This document shows positions 8,527 to 17,251 of a DNA stretch of 35,055 nt, piece after piece. The notes beneath the pieces are model-generated. The model was not told the origin of the DNA. It ran no database searches and worked only from the letters and a program-made list of their open reading frames with translations. This DNA is from Streptomyces phaeochromogenes (GTDB lineage Bacteria > Actinomycetota > Actinomycetes > Streptomycetales > Streptomycetaceae). Each line of letters opens with the position of its first letter. The first letter of the stretch is position 1. The stretch covers positions 1 through 35,055 of the forward strand of contig NZ_LIQZ01000056.1 of NCBI RefSeq assembly GCF_001418655.1. Reading direction: 5' to 3'. The translations under genes were made by a program, and so were the position numbers.

Positions 8527-8706
8527 CTGACTGTCTCCCCTCGGTCGGCACTCCGCCCCACTCACTGCCGCGAAGGGTCACGAGCCGGTGGTCCACGAGC
8601 TTCCGTTTGACGTGAACAGAGGCTACCCGGCTTCGAGTTGCTGGTCGTGCGACGCCCGCGGGCTGTGGCCACGCTCTTGTGCGGCAGTGTGAGGATCGCG
8701 TGCCGG

Positions 8707-9705
8707 TCAGGTGCGCCGTGTGGCGATGCCGAGGGAGTTGGCGGCGACGATGGCCCCGATGCTCGCCCACTCCGTCCAGCCCAGGTGCTGGCCGAGGCCG
8801 AGCAGGCCGACCACGGCGGCGAGGACGGGGTTGACGCTCATGAACAGCCCGAAGGCCTGGGCGGGTACGCGGCGCAGGGTGAACATGTCCGCGAGGTACG
8901 GCACCGCCGAGGCGAGCACCCCGGCGGCGACGGCGTACCCGACGGCCTCGGCGGTCGGCGGGTGCCGGAGCACCAGGACGACGCCGACCGGCAGGAACAT
9001 CAGGGCGGAGAGTCCCGACGCGGCGGCCGAACCCTGCGCACCGGGGACGCGTTGGCCGACGGTCCGGTTGAGGAGGATGTACGAAGCCCAGCAGGCGGCG
9101 GCGAGCAGACCCAGGGCCATCCCGGCATAGTCGGTTGAGGGCTGCGGGCGCATCAGCGTCACCACGCCCGCGGCGGCGACGACCGCGGCACAGATGTCCA
9201 CGCGGCGGCGGGCGGCGGACAGGGCGATGACGAGCGGGCCCAGGAACTCCAAGGTCACCGCCAGTCCCAGGCCGATGCGGTCGATGGCGCTGTACAGGGA
9301 CAGGTTCATCGTCCCGAAGACCAGGGCGAGGAGCAGCACCGGCCGCCACTGCCACCAGGTGAAGCTCCGCAGCCGCGGCCGGGCGACGGTCAGCAGGACG
9401 ACCGCGGCCACGTACTGGCGGACCGCGACGACCCCGACAGGACCGAGCACGGGGAAGGCGAGGGACCCGATCGCGGCGCCGGTCTGGGTGGACAGGCCGC
9501 TGCCGATCATCGTGGCCACACCGGCGAGCCGCTGTGACCGGCCGGCCGGCTGCGGCTGCGGCTGTGACTGGGACTGCGACTGCGGGTCCGGAAGGCCCGG
9601 GGTCGCCCGGCGCTCCGGTGCCGCGGGGCGGGGCGCGGCAGTGGGGCATACGGAGGTGGTGGAGCGTACGGAGGCGGTGGTGCCCGGTGTGGGTGCGGCT
9701 CGCAT
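8707..9705 (-). CDS. EamA-family (DMT) transporter
   Basis: A 332-residue drug/metabolite-superfamily permease with ten predicted helices in two EamA repeats. The second begins near YAGMALGLLAAACWASYILL. RhtA-like members export amino acids or related metabolites; the substrate is unknown here. The first 60 residues are an unusual hydrophilic tail with a Gln-Ser/Gln-Pro dipeptide run, which may mean the real start is further in, although no better-supported start is obvious. It is divergent from a LysR gene with only 68 bases between them, the usual layout when the LysR protein controls the exporter. Confidence 0.88.
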   Translation of the reverse strand: MRAAPTPGTTASVRSTTSVCPTAAPRPAAPERRATPGLPDPQSQSQSQPQPQPAGRSQRLAGVATMIGSGLSTQTGAAIGSLAFPVLGPVGVVAVRQYVAAVVLLTVARPRLRSFTWWQWRPVLLLALVFGTMNLSLYSAIDRIGLGLAVTLEFLGPLVIALSAARRRVDICAAVVAAAGVVTLMRPQPSTDYAGMALGLLAAACWASYILLNRTVGQRVPGAQGSAAASGLSALMFLPVGVVLVLRHPPTAEAVGYAVAAGVLASAVPYLADMFTLRRVPAQAFGLFMSVNPVLAAVVGLLGLGQHLGWTEWASIGAIVAANSLGIATRRT

Positions 9706-9773
9706 GCTTCGATCGTGTGACTTGGCGGCTCTTGCGCAAAATGCACGCGGTGGGACATCTATACGCTTCAGTC
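9706..9773. promoter_or_regulatory. Divergent promoter region between EamA and LysR genes
   Basis: This 68-base gap must hold both promoters. It contains the 8-bp palindrome TTGCGCAA at 9732-9739, followed by an AT-richer stretch (AAAATGCA) and TATACG at 9761-9766. A LysR-type site is expected here. The octamer is identical to the core proposed for the lacI operators at 21.9-22.1 kb, and I cannot tell whether that is shared control or coincidence. Confidence 0.45.
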
Positions 9774-10631
9774 ATGGATGTGGAGCTACGGCAGTTGCGC
9801 TGTCTCGTCGCGATCGTCGAAGAGGGCACCTTCACCGACGCGGCCATCGCGCTCGGCGTCTCCCAGGCGGCCGTGTCCCGGACCCTGGCCTCGCTCGAAC
9901 GTGCCCTGGGCGTACGGCTGTTGCGCCGAACTTCGCGCGAGGTGGCGCCGACCCCGGCGGGACTGCGCGTCGTGGCGCACGCCCGGCGGGTGCTCGGGGA
10001 GGTGGCCGATCTGGTCCAGGAGGCCAGGTCGGGTCATACGCGTCTGCGGATCGGGTACGCCTGGTCGGCGCTCGGCCGCCACACGTCGGCCTTCCAGCGC
10101 CGCTGGGCCAAGGCGCAACCGGAGACGGACCTGCGGCTGGTCCGCGCCAACTCCGCCACCGCCGGTCTGGCGGAAGGCGCCTGCGAACTCGCGGTCGTGC
10201 GCAGGCCGTTGGAGGAGGACCGGCGGTTCGACTCCGCCATCGTCGGCCTTGAGCGGCGCCTGTGCGCCCTGGCCGCCGACGATCCCCTGGCCCGGCGCCG
10301 CTCCGTCCGGCTCGCGGACCTCGGCGGGCGCACGCTCCTGATCGACCGCCGGACCGGCACCACGACCGCTGAACTCTGGCCGCCGGACGCCCGCCCGGAG
10401 ACCGAGGAGACGTCCGACGTCGACGACTGGCTCACCGTGATCTCCAGCGGCCGTTGCGTCGGCCTGACGGCGGAGTCCACCGCCCACCAGTACCCCCGGC
10501 CCGGCATCGTCTACCGGCCGGTCCGCGACGCGGAGCCCATCGCCGTACGCCTCGCCTGGTGGCGGGACGACCCGCACCCCGCCACCCAGGCGGCGATCGA
10601 ACTGCTCACGGCTCTGTACCGCAACGGCTGA
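9774..10631 (+). CDS. LysR-family transcriptional regulator
   Basis: A 285-residue LTTR. The winged helix-turn-helix occupies about 1-60: LRQLRCLVAIVEEGTFTDAA, then LGVSQAAVSRTLASLERALG, then LLRRTSREVAPTPAG. The periplasmic-binding-like effector domain runs from about 87 (RLRIGYAWSAL) to the end. The ATG at 9774 places the first helix exactly where LTTRs begin; an upstream extension of the frame is composition-driven. It probably binds the 68-base intergenic region and controls the divergent EamA exporter in response to a small molecule. It ends 60 bases from the convergent APC permease gene. Confidence 0.92.
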   Translation: MDVELRQLRCLVAIVEEGTFTDAAIALGVSQAAVSRTLASLERALGVRLLRRTSREVAPTPAGLRVVAHARRVLGEVADLVQEARSGHTRLRIGYAWSALGRHTSAFQRRWAKAQPETDLRLVRANSATAGLAEGACELAVVRRPLEEDRRFDSAIVGLERRLCALAADDPLARRRSVRLADLGGRTLLIDRRTGTTTAELWPPDARPETEETSDVDDWLTVISSGRCVGLTAESTAHQYPRPGIVYRPVRDAEPIAVRLAWWRDDPHPATQAAIELLTALYRNG

Positions 10632-10642
10632 CCGGCTTCAGC

Positions 10643-10668
10643 CAGTTCTACGCGGAACAGTTCTACGC
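10643..10668. repeat. Direct repeat of 11 bp in a convergent gene junction
   Basis: CAGTTCTACGC occurs at 10643-10653 and 10658-10668 between the convergent LysR and APC stop codons. No hairpin terminator is evident in the 60-base gap. Confidence 0.6.
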
Positions 10669-10691
10669 CAGTGCCGCAGCCCCGGCCCGGT

Positions 10692-12647
10692 TCAGCCGAC
10701 GTGCACCCGCGGCCGTCGTGCCCGGTCCGGTTCCGCCTCGCGGAGGACCTCCCGGGTGACGGGCGCGACCTCGCCCTGGCCGAAGAGGAAGAAGCGGAGG
10801 AAGTTGGTGAAGGGGTTGCCCTCGGTCCACTCGAAGTAGATGTGCGGAATGCAGCCGGTGGTGTCGCGGACGTGCAGGACGAGGGCGGCCAGGGCGTTGG
10901 GGACGGAGGACGACTCCAGGGTGAGCACGCGGTAACGGCCGTGCAGGACCTCGCCGCGTACGGTCAGGCCCGCCTCGAACTCCGACGGGTCCAGGACCGT
11001 GACCTCGACGAAGACGAAGTCCTCCTGGGCGGGGACGTCGTTGTCCGCGCGGATCTGCTCGATCTTCTCGCGGTACTCGGTGATGTCGCGGTTGTCGGGT
11101 TCGTTGGCGATGAACCGGATCCGGCGGCTGGCGATGTCCCGTACGAACCGCTGGGCCATGCCGTCCATGGTCACGCTGGTGACGCGGAGTTCGAAGGCGC
11201 GGGCGAGTCGCGAGAGGAGGGAGACGAGGATGATGCCGGCGATGAAGCAGGCGCCGATCTTCACGCCGTCCGGGCGCTCGATGACGTTCGCGACGGTGAC
11301 GTAGAGGAAGACCACCGAGATCACGGCGAAGGCGATGGTCCAGTTGCGCTGGCCGGCCTTGCGCGCGGCGATGGTCACCGCGATCGCGGCCGAACTGATG
11401 AGGACCAGGACGCCGGTCGCGTACGCACCGCCCTGCGCGTCGACGTCCGCGTCGAAGATCCAGGTGACCAGGAACCCGACCAGCGTGAAGACGATCACCA
11501 TCGGGCGGACGGCGCGCGCCCAGTGCGGGGCCATGCCGTAGCGGGGCAGATAGCGGGGCATCAGGTTGAGCAGCCCGGCCATGGCGGAGGCTCCGGCGAA
11601 CCAGAGGATGGCGATGGTGGACGCGTCGTAGACCGTACCGAAGGCGTTGCCCAGGTACTCGTGCGCCAGATACGCGAGCGCGCGGCCGTTGGCCTCGCCG
11701 CCCGACTCGAACTCCTTCTCCGGGATCAGCAGCGTGGTGATGAAGCTGGTCGCGATCAGGAACACGCTCATGATGAGCGCGGCTGTGGTCAGCAGCTTCT
11801 TCGTGCCGCGGATACGGCCCTTGGGGTCTGCCTCGGTGTCGCCGGGATCGCCCTCGACGTGCGGCATGACCGCCACGCCGGTCTCGAAGCCGGACAGGCC
11901 GAGCGCCAGCTTCGGGAAGACCAGCAGTGCCACCCCGACCATGGCAAAAACGTTTCCGTGCTCGGCGGTCAGGGCGGTGGACCAGTCGCTGATCACATGC
12001 CCCTCGGTGACCACGTGCCAGAGCCCGGTCGCCACGACCACGACGTTGAGCGCCAGATAGAGGCCCACCAGTGCCACGGCGACACCGATCGCCTCCAGGA
12101 AGCCCTTGAGGAACACCGCGCCGAGAAGGGCGATGAGCACCAGCGTGATCAGCACCTGTCTGTCGTGCAGCGCGTCGGCCAGATGCGGGTTCTCCACCAG
12201 GTGGGTGGAGGCGTCGGCGGCCGACAGGGTGATGGTGATCAGGAAGTCGGTCGCGGCGAAACCGAGCAGCGTCAGGACGAACAGCTTGCCCTTCCAGAAG
12301 GTCAGGAGCCGCTCCAGCATGGCGATCGAGCCCTCGCCGTGGGGGCTTTCCTCGGCCACCCGCCGGTACACGGGCAGCGCGCCCGCCAGCGTGACGACGA
12401 CCAGCACGATGGTGGCCACGGGTGAGAGCAGTCCGGCGGCGAGAGCCGCGATGCCCGGCTGGTAGCCGAGGGTGGAGAAGTAGTCGACGCCGGTCAGGCA
12501 CATCACCCGCCACCAGCGCTGTCCCTTGTGCACGGGCTCGGGCGCGGCGGGCCGCGATACCGCCTGCCGGCCCTTGCCCATGTCGGACAGCCCCTCCAGC
12601 ATCCAGGCGCGCAGGCGACTGGGCGGAGGGTGTTCGGTGGTGGCCAT
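10692..12647 (-). CDS. APC-superfamily permease with large C-terminal cytoplasmic domain
   Basis: A 651-residue membrane protein. After a 48-residue hydrophilic leader come about 12 membrane helices to roughly residue 480, then about 170 soluble residues ([20 protein letters not shown] onward, ending with [20 protein letters not shown]). Helix 1 carries [13 protein letters not shown], which resembles the D-x-x-S-x-x-Y-G-P-E motif of KimA/KUP-like K+ carriers in the same fold, but similarity is distant and amino acids are an alternative substrate. The ATG at 12647 is chosen over an upstream in-frame start because AGGAG lies nine bases ahead. It is convergent with the LysR gene and transcribed away from the sugar-acid operon, in the same direction. 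Confidence 0.85.
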   Translation of the reverse strand: MATTEHPPPSRLRAWMLEGLSDMGKGRQAVSRPAAPEPVHKGQRWWRVMCLTGVDYFSTLGYQPGIAALAAGLLSPVATIVLVVVTLAGALPVYRRVAEESPHGEGSIAMLERLLTFWKGKLFVLTLLGFAATDFLITITLSAADASTHLVENPHLADALHDRQVLITLVLIALLGAVFLKGFLEAIGVAVALVGLYLALNVVVVATGLWHVVTEGHVISDWSTALTAEHGNVFAMVGVALLVFPKLALGLSGFETGVAVMPHVEGDPGDTEADPKGRIRGTKKLLTTAALIMSVFLIATSFITTLLIPEKEFESGGEANGRALAYLAHEYLGNAFGTVYDASTIAILWFAGASAMAGLLNLMPRYLPRYGMAPHWARAVRPMVIVFTLVGFLVTWIFDADVDAQGGAYATGVLVLISSAAIAVTIAARKAGQRNWTIAFAVISVVFLYVTVANVIERPDGVKIGACFIAGIILVSLLSRLARAFELRVTSVTMDGMAQRFVRDIASRRIRFIANEPDNRDITEYREKIEQIRADNDVPAQEDFVFVEVTVLDPSEFEAGLTVRGEVLHGRYRVLTLESSSVPNALAALVLHVRDTTGCIPHIYFEWTEGNPFTNFLRFFLFGQGEVAPVTREVLREAEPDRARRPRVHVG

Positions 12648-12991
12648 CGGCGTGCTCCTGATGTCCGGCTCGGCGTGCGGTTTCCGGCCATCACGCGGAC
12701 GGCGGCACCAGCGTATGCAGAGCGTGACGCACAGGCCCACGGATGAGGCCGCCACAGGCGTCAAGCTTCCGTTAAGAGAGACCGTGCGAGCGTCGGTGGG
12801 ACATCAGGACGACGACGTTCTGGCTTCGGGGGAGTGGTGGGGGCCATTCGAGGGGCGTCACGGACCGCGGGTCCGGAGCGCGCACACCCAGCGTCATCTC
12901 GTACGCCGTCCCACGGGCTGCCGACCCCGTGGTGGATGTACGCGCGGACCAGACGGAAACCCGTGTTCCAGCCAGGAGGTCGCGACCGGCT
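12648..12991. other. Intergenic region between the KDG kinase gene and the APC permease gene
   Basis: This 344-base gap lies between the last gene of the sugar-acid operon and the permease, both on the minus strand. A minus-strand TTGACG (about 12758-12763) could be a -35 for the permease, but no convincing -10 follows at the usual spacing. A perfect 10-bp palindrome GGTCGCGACC is at 12978-12987, just past the kinase stop. I see no strong hairpin and no supported gene. Confidence 0.5.
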
Positions 12992-13951
12992 TCACCGTTG
13001 AACGTCGTCCGTCACCCCCGTCCAGCCGTCGAGTACGGCCCGGGTCGGCATGGCCTCCCAGTCGCCGGGGACCGTGCACAGCAGGGCGCCCGCGAGGGCG
13101 GCGGTGTCGAGGCACCGTTTGACGTCGGCGCCCGCCATCAGCTCGCTGAGGTACGCGCCGACGAAGGCATCGCCCGCGCCGACCGGATCGACGACCTGGA
13201 CCGGGACGGCGGCCTGGCGGTGGTGGACGCCGTCCACCAGGGCCGACGCCCCTTCGGCGCCGAGTTTGATCACGGCGCCCGCGGGGCCGAGGCCGGTCAG
13301 GGCCGCGGCCAGCTCCTCGGGGTCGTCGGCACGCTCGCGGCCCAGGACGAGGGCGGCCTCGTCGTCGCCCGCGAAGACGATGTCGGCCCGCTCGACCAGC
13401 CTGCGCAGGACGGGTGCCGCCGTTTCGGGCTGCCACAGCGCGGACCGGTGGTTCACGTCGACCGACACCTTCACCCCGGCCTCGCGAGCGACGTCCACGG
13501 CGTGGAACACCGCCGCGGCGGCGGTCGCGCCGAGCGCCGGCGTGATGCCGGTGACGTGGAGCAGACCGGCCCCGGCGACGAGCGCGTCGTCGACGTCCGC
13601 CGGGGCCAGCCGCGCACCCGCCCCGTGCGCGCGGTAGTACCAGACCTTCACCGCCCCGCCCGGCAGCCGCTCCTTGAGCATCAGGCCGGTGGGCGCGTCG
13701 GGGTCCCGTACGGCGTGCACGTCGACGCCTTCCGCGGTGAGTTCGCGTACGACGCGGTCGCCGACGGAGTCCGTGCCGAGCCGGCCGATCCAGCTCACGG
13801 GGGTGCCGAGCCGGGACAGCGCGATCGCCACGTTGCTCTCGGCTCCTCCGATGCCGAGTGCCATGTGGGGCACATGCTGGAGGTGCCCGACGGTCGTTGC
13901 GGCGAGGAGGCCCATCGTCTCGCCGAGGGTGACGACCCGGCCGCCGCTCAC
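12992..13951 (-). CDS. kdgK: 2-Keto-3-deoxygluconate (KDG) kinase, PfkB family
   Basis: A 319-residue ribokinase-family sugar kinase. It has the N-terminal GGAESNVAIALSRLG substrate-side motif, R-L-G-x-D-x-x-G, and the PfkB signature DPVGAGDAFVGAYLSELMAG with the catalytic aspartate in GAGD. The segment KVWYYRAHGAGARL resembles the substrate loop of KDG kinases, and the adjacent KDPG aldolase supports the assignment: KDG plus ATP gives KDPG. The GTG start at 13951 overlaps the aldolase TGA as GTGA, implying coupled translation. It is the last gene of the operon. Other ketosugar-acid substrates cannot be excluded. Confidence 0.88.
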   Translation of the reverse strand: MSGGRVVTLGETMGLLAATTVGHLQHVPHMALGIGGAESNVAIALSRLGTPVSWIGRLGTDSVGDRVVRELTAEGVDVHAVRDPDAPTGLMLKERLPGGAVKVWYYRAHGAGARLAPADVDDALVAGAGLLHVTGITPALGATAAAAVFHAVDVAREAGVKVSVDVNHRSALWQPETAAPVLRRLVERADIVFAGDDEAALVLGRERADDPEELAAALTGLGPAGAVIKLGAEGASALVDGVHHRQAAVPVQVVDPVGAGDAFVGAYLSELMAGADVKRCLDTAALAGALLCTVPGDWEAMPTRAVLDGWTGVTDDVQR

Positions 13952-14607
13952 GAGCGGGCCTCGGCGACGGCGTCGAGGGCACGCCGGGCACGGTCGGCGA
14001 GTGCCCCGAGGTCGCCACCGGCCAGGGCGTCGCCGGACAGCGCGCCGCCGAGTCCGACGGCCAGGGCTCCGGCCCGTATCCAGGCCCCGACGTCGTCGAC
14101 GCCGATGCCGCCGGACGGCATCACGCGGACGTCGGGGTAGGGATCGGTGAACGCCTTCAGGTGCGCGGGGCCGACGGTGGAAGCGGGGAACAGCTTGACC
14201 GCCGTCGCCCCGGCGTCCCAGGCCGCGGCCAGCTCGGTGGGCGTCAGCCCGGCGGGGTAGACCGGGACGCCGGCCTGCCGGGCCACGGCCACCACATCGG
14301 CGCGGAAGCCGGGCGAGACGAGGAAGCCCGCTCCAGCGTCCAGGCTTCGGCGGGCCTCCTCGACGGACCGCACGCTGCCCATCCCGAGGTCCGCGGCATC
14401 GCCGAGGTCCTTGCGCAGCCGCTCCAACGCGTCGAGGGCGCCGGGGGTGGTGAGGGTGAGTTCGAGGCAGACGAGTCCGGCGTCGGCCAGCGTCCCGGCC
14501 GCGGGCAGCAGATGCTCGGGGGTGTCGGCGCGCAGCACGGCCACGACTCCCGTGCGCCGCAGTGCCTCGGCGGGTTCGGCCCGGTGGGCGGGGAGGGTCT
14601 CGGTCAC
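13948..14607 (-). CDS. eda: 2-Dehydro-3-deoxy-phosphogluconate (KDPG) aldolase
   Basis: A 219-residue TIM-barrel class I aldolase that splits KDPG into pyruvate and glyceraldehyde-3-phosphate. Visible family landmarks are VVAVLRADTPEHLLP near the start, LELTLTTPGAL with the catalytic glutamate, GMGSV, FLVSPGF, YPAGLTPTEL, and GATAVKLFPAS with the Schiff-base lysine. The phosphate-binding MPSGGIG loop comes near the end. It starts with GTG at 14607, overlapping the TGA of the permease gene by four bases, and overlaps the KDG kinase gene in the same way downstream. A KDPGal variant is possible, depending on which sugar acid the operon serves. Confidence 0.92.
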   Translation of the reverse strand: MTETLPAHRAEPAEALRRTGVVAVLRADTPEHLLPAAGTLADAGLVCLELTLTTPGALDALERLRKDLGDAADLGMGSVRSVEEARRSLDAGAGFLVSPGFRADVVAVARQAGVPVYPAGLTPTELAAAWDAGATAVKLFPASTVGPAHLKAFTDPYPDVRVMPSGGIGVDDVGAWIRAGALAVGLGGALSGDALAGGDLGALADRARRALDAVAEARS

Positions 14608-15992
14608 GACGTGCTCTTCTCGGGCGTGGGCTTCGGCAGGGCCGTCGCGTCGGTGAGGAGGGTGAGGTCCCGGTCGCGGGTCTCCGGCGCCATCCGGGCC
14701 GCGACCAGGCTGATGATCATCATCAGGGTCATGTAGGCGGCGACCGGCACCCACGAACCGGAGAACGCGGTGAGCAGGGAGGCGCAGATCAGCGGTGCGA
14801 CACCGCCGCCCAGCACCGAGGAGAACTCCCGGCCCAGGGTGACACCGGCATAGCGGTAGCGGCTGCCGAACAACTCGGGGAAGTAGCTCATCTGCACGCC
14901 GACCGCGCCCTGTCCGGCCAGGACGAAGCCGATGACGATCGCCACGGTGATGGCGTACGGCGACCCGGTGTTGAGCGCGATGAAGGTCGGTCCGGGCAGC
15001 AGCACGAGGGCGGCCAGGATCGCCATGTAAACGGGCCTGCGCCCGACGCGGTCCGAGAGGATGCCGAATCCGATCGCCGCGATACCGCCGCAGGTCGCCC
15101 CGATCATCAGCACCTTGGGCACGAACGAGGAGTCGACGCCGACCGTGGAGACCAGATACGAGGCCATGAAGACCTGGTAGGTGTACGACTGCGCGCTGAT
15201 GCCGACGTTCATGAACAGCACCAGGAGCATGGGCTTGCGGCCGTGCTGGAAGACCTCCGCCACCGGCGACTTGGGCTTCTCGTGCTGCTTCTTGAGCTCC
15301 TGGAAGACCGGGCTCTCGCTGAGCCTGCGCCGGATGAGGACGGCCACGACGGTGACGACCAGGCTGCTGGCGAAGACGACCCGCCAGCCCCAGGCCATCA
15401 GGGCTTCCTCGGACAGCGTCTGGGCGAGGATCCAGGCGAGGGCGCCCAGTACGGTGCCCAGGGCGGCCCCGGTCATGACGAGCGAGGCGAGCCTGCCGCG
15501 CCGTCCGACCGCCGCCGTCTCGGTCAGCAGGGTCGCGCCGCCCGACTGTTCGGCGCCGGCTCCGAAGCCCTGGAAGAAGCGGCACAGGACGAGCAACGCC
15601 GGGGCGAGCAGGCCGACTTGGGAGTACGTCGGCAGCAGTCCGATGGCGAACGTCGAGACGCCCATCAGGAAGAGCGTGGTGACCAGTACCCACTTACGGC
15701 CGAGCCGGTCGCCGTAACGGGAGAAGAACAGGCCGCCGAGGGGCCGGGCGGCGAACCCGACGGCGTAGGCGGCGAAGCTGGCCAGGAGGGCGACCGCCGG
15801 TGTGGCGTTGGGGAAGAACAGGTCGCCGAAGACCAGGGCGGACGCGGTGCCGTAGATGACGAAGTCGTACTGTTCGAGCGCCGTGCCGACGAGGCCGGCC
15901 CAGGCTGCGCGGCGGACGGCGCCGGGGTCGGCGGAGGTGTCCGTGGCGGGGGGTGCGGAGTCGCTTGCTATGGGTCCGGTGGACGTGTCCAT
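14604..15992 (-). CDS. MHS-family MFS permease (metabolite:H+ symporter type)
   Basis: A 462-residue permease of the sugar-porter-like MHS group (shikimate, proline/betaine and alpha-ketoglutarate carriers), presumably importing the sugar acid used by this operon. Typical motifs are ALEQYDFVIYGTAS in helix 1, FAARPLGGLFFSRYGDRLGR (the G-x-x-x-D-R-x-G-R loop), and RFFQGFGAGAEQSGGATLL in helix 4. RRGRLASLVMTGAALGTVLG and the central WRVVFASSL...IRRRLSESPVFQEL segment follow. The ATG at 15992 has AAGGAGG eight bases upstream; a nearer ATG to that box is out of frame. A 179-base gap with repeats separates it from the dehydrogenase gene upstream. Substrate by context only. Confidence 0.9.
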   Translation of the reverse strand: MDTSTGPIASDSAPPATDTSADPGAVRRAAWAGLVGTALEQYDFVIYGTASALVFGDLFFPNATPAVALLASFAAYAVGFAARPLGGLFFSRYGDRLGRKWVLVTTLFLMGVSTFAIGLLPTYSQVGLLAPALLVLCRFFQGFGAGAEQSGGATLLTETAAVGRRGRLASLVMTGAALGTVLGALAWILAQTLSEEALMAWGWRVVFASSLVVTVVAVLIRRRLSESPVFQELKKQHEKPKSPVAEVFQHGRKPMLLVLFMNVGISAQSYTYQVFMASYLVSTVGVDSSFVPKVLMIGATCGGIAAIGFGILSDRVGRRPVYMAILAALVLLPGPTFIALNTGSPYAITVAIVIGFVLAGQGAVGVQMSYFPELFGSRYRYAGVTLGREFSSVLGGGVAPLICASLLTAFSGSWVPVAAYMTLMMIISLVAARMAPETRDRDLTLLTDATALPKPTPEKSTS

Positions 15993-16033
15993 CAGCCATG
16001 CCTCCTTGAATGGGATGGGCATCGGGGACGAAA

Positions 16034-16119
16034 GGGAGACAGCGCGGTACGGAAAGGGAGCCGGCGCGGAATCGAAGGGGAGACAGCGCGGTACGGAAGG
16101 GGGACAGCGCCGTACTGAG
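16034..16119. repeat. Three 21-bp direct repeats ahead of the MHS permease gene
   Basis: Copies lie at 16034-16054, 16078-16098 and 16099-16119. The first two are identical and contain GACAGCGCGGTACGGAA; the third has a few changes and abuts the second. All lie in the 179-base gap between the zinc dehydrogenase stop and the permease start, the longest gap in the operon. Confidence 0.85.
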
Positions 16120-16171
16120 GGGTGCGGCGGACCTGTCGGGCCGCTTCGACGCGGCTCCCGGCCTTGGACGT

Positions 16172-17215
16172 TCAGGCAGCGGTGCCGTGCGGCCGGACGA
16201 CGACCTTCAGGTGCGTCGGGTCCATGACCGGCGCGCGCAGGGCGTCGGCGGCACGGTCGAGCGGGAAGCGGCCCGTGAGGATGGACGAGAGGTCCACCCG
16301 GCCGTCGGCCGCCAGGGCCAGCGCGGTGGGGAACGCGTGGGCGTAGCGGAACGCGGTGACGAGGTCGATCTCCCACCGCTGGAGGTGCGCGAGCGGTAGT
16401 CCGTCGACGGCGGGAGCGGCCTGTCCGACGACGGTGGCGCGTGCGGCGGGCTTCAGGGTGCGAAGCCCCTGCCAGAGCGCGGCGGGGTGGGCCGAGCACT
16501 CCAACAGCCGGTCCATGCCGGTGATTTCGAGGTCCTGTGCGGCGGTGTTGACCACCGCGGTGGCGCCGAGCTTGCGGGCCTGGGCGAGCCGGGCGTCGTT
16601 CACATCGGTGACGATCACCTCGGCCGCGCCCGCGGCTCGTGCCACCTGGGCCACGAGGATGCCGATCGGTCCGGCTCCGGTGATCAGGACCCGGTGTCCG
16701 AAGGCGACCTCGGCCCGCCGCACGGCCCAGACCGCGACGGCCAACGGCTCGATCAGCGAACCGAGTTCGAGCGGAACCCCGTCCGGCAGGGGATGGACGG
16801 CCCGGGCGGGGACGACGACGTGTCCGGCGAGGACTCCATGTGTCGGCGGTGAGCCCAGACAGGTGCCGTGCGGACAGAGGTTGTAGCGGCCCGAACGGCA
16901 GGTCCGGCAGGTGCCGCAGCCGACGGCGGGTTCGATCGCGACCGGCGTACCGGCCTCGACATCCGTCCCGGGGCCGACGGCCGTGACGACACCGGATGCC
17001 TCGTGGCCGAGGACGGTCGGCTGCCGGAGCACGTTCTGGCCGTTGCGCCCGCCGGCGAAATAGTGCATGTCCGAGCCGCAGATGCCCACGGCGTCGATCT
17101 CGACGAGCACTTCGTCGGGGCCGAGGGTGCGCAGCGGGACCTCTTCGATGCGGAGGTCGTCCGGGCCGTGCAGTACGGCGGCTCTGGTCGTGGTGGGAGT
17201 AGTGGAAACTGACAC
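16172..17215 (-). CDS. Zinc-dependent alcohol dehydrogenase (L-idonate/L-gulonate 5-dehydrogenase type)
   Basis: A 347-residue medium-chain dehydrogenase. The catalytic zinc ligands are in CGSDMHYF and GHEASGVV, and four structural-zinc cysteines are in [15 protein letters not shown]. The NAD-binding [18 protein letters not shown] is followed by an acidic residue (VTDVND), favouring NAD+. It is closest in pattern to sorbitol, idonate and RspB-type enzymes, which oxidise C5 of L-idonate or L-gulonate. Together with the neighbouring mannonate-pathway enzymes, this suggests entry of L-gulonate or L-idonate. The GTG start at 17215 is preceded by AAGGA, which sits in the loop of a small hairpin. 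The exact polyol-acid substrate is inferred, not shown. Confidence 0.87.
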   Translation of the reverse strand: MSVSTTPTTTRAAVLHGPDDLRIEEVPLRTLGPDEVLVEIDAVGICGSDMHYFAGGRNGQNVLRQPTVLGHEASGVVTAVGPGTDVEAGTPVAIEPAVGCGTCRTCRSGRYNLCPHGTCLGSPPTHGVLAGHVVVPARAVHPLPDGVPLELGSLIEPLAVAVWAVRRAEVAFGHRVLITGAGPIGILVAQVARAAGAAEVIVTDVNDARLAQARKLGATAVVNTAAQDLEITGMDRLLECSAHPAALWQGLRTLKPAARATVVGQAAPAVDGLPLAHLQRWEIDLVTAFRYAHAFPTALALAADGRVDLSSILTGRFPLDRAADALRAPVMDPTHLKVVVRPHGTAA

Positions 17216-17217
17216 GG

Positions 17218-17235
17218 TCTCACATCCTTGTGAGA
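17218..17235 (-). promoter_or_regulatory. Hairpin presenting the ribosome site of the zinc dehydrogenase gene
   Basis: A perfect 7-bp inverted repeat TCTCACA/TGTGAGA has a 4-base spacer (17225-17228) in the 36-base gap between two operon genes. On the mRNA strand the ribosome-binding AAGGA falls in the loop and the first stem base, three to ten bases before the GTG start. It could adjust translation or act as an mRNA processing site. Confidence 0.5.
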
Positions 17236-17251
17236 GTGGTTGGGTTGGAGC

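Noticed and set aside
10671..12425. A 584-codon plus-strand frame antisense to the APC permease.
   Set aside because: Same composition artefact; no ribosome site or recognisable fold.
12896..12985. On the minus strand a short frame reads PPGWNTGFRLVRAY, reminiscent of the end of formylglycine-generating (FGE-sulfatase) domains.
   Set aside because: The match is under 15 residues, nothing recognisable precedes it, and it falls directly after the KDG kinase stop; chance is likelier than a gene remnant.
14562..16118. A 518-codon plus-strand frame antisense to the MHS permease.
   Set aside because: Low-complexity Gly/Glu/Asp/Gln content with no domain; the permease on the other strand has clear motifs and a strong ribosome site.
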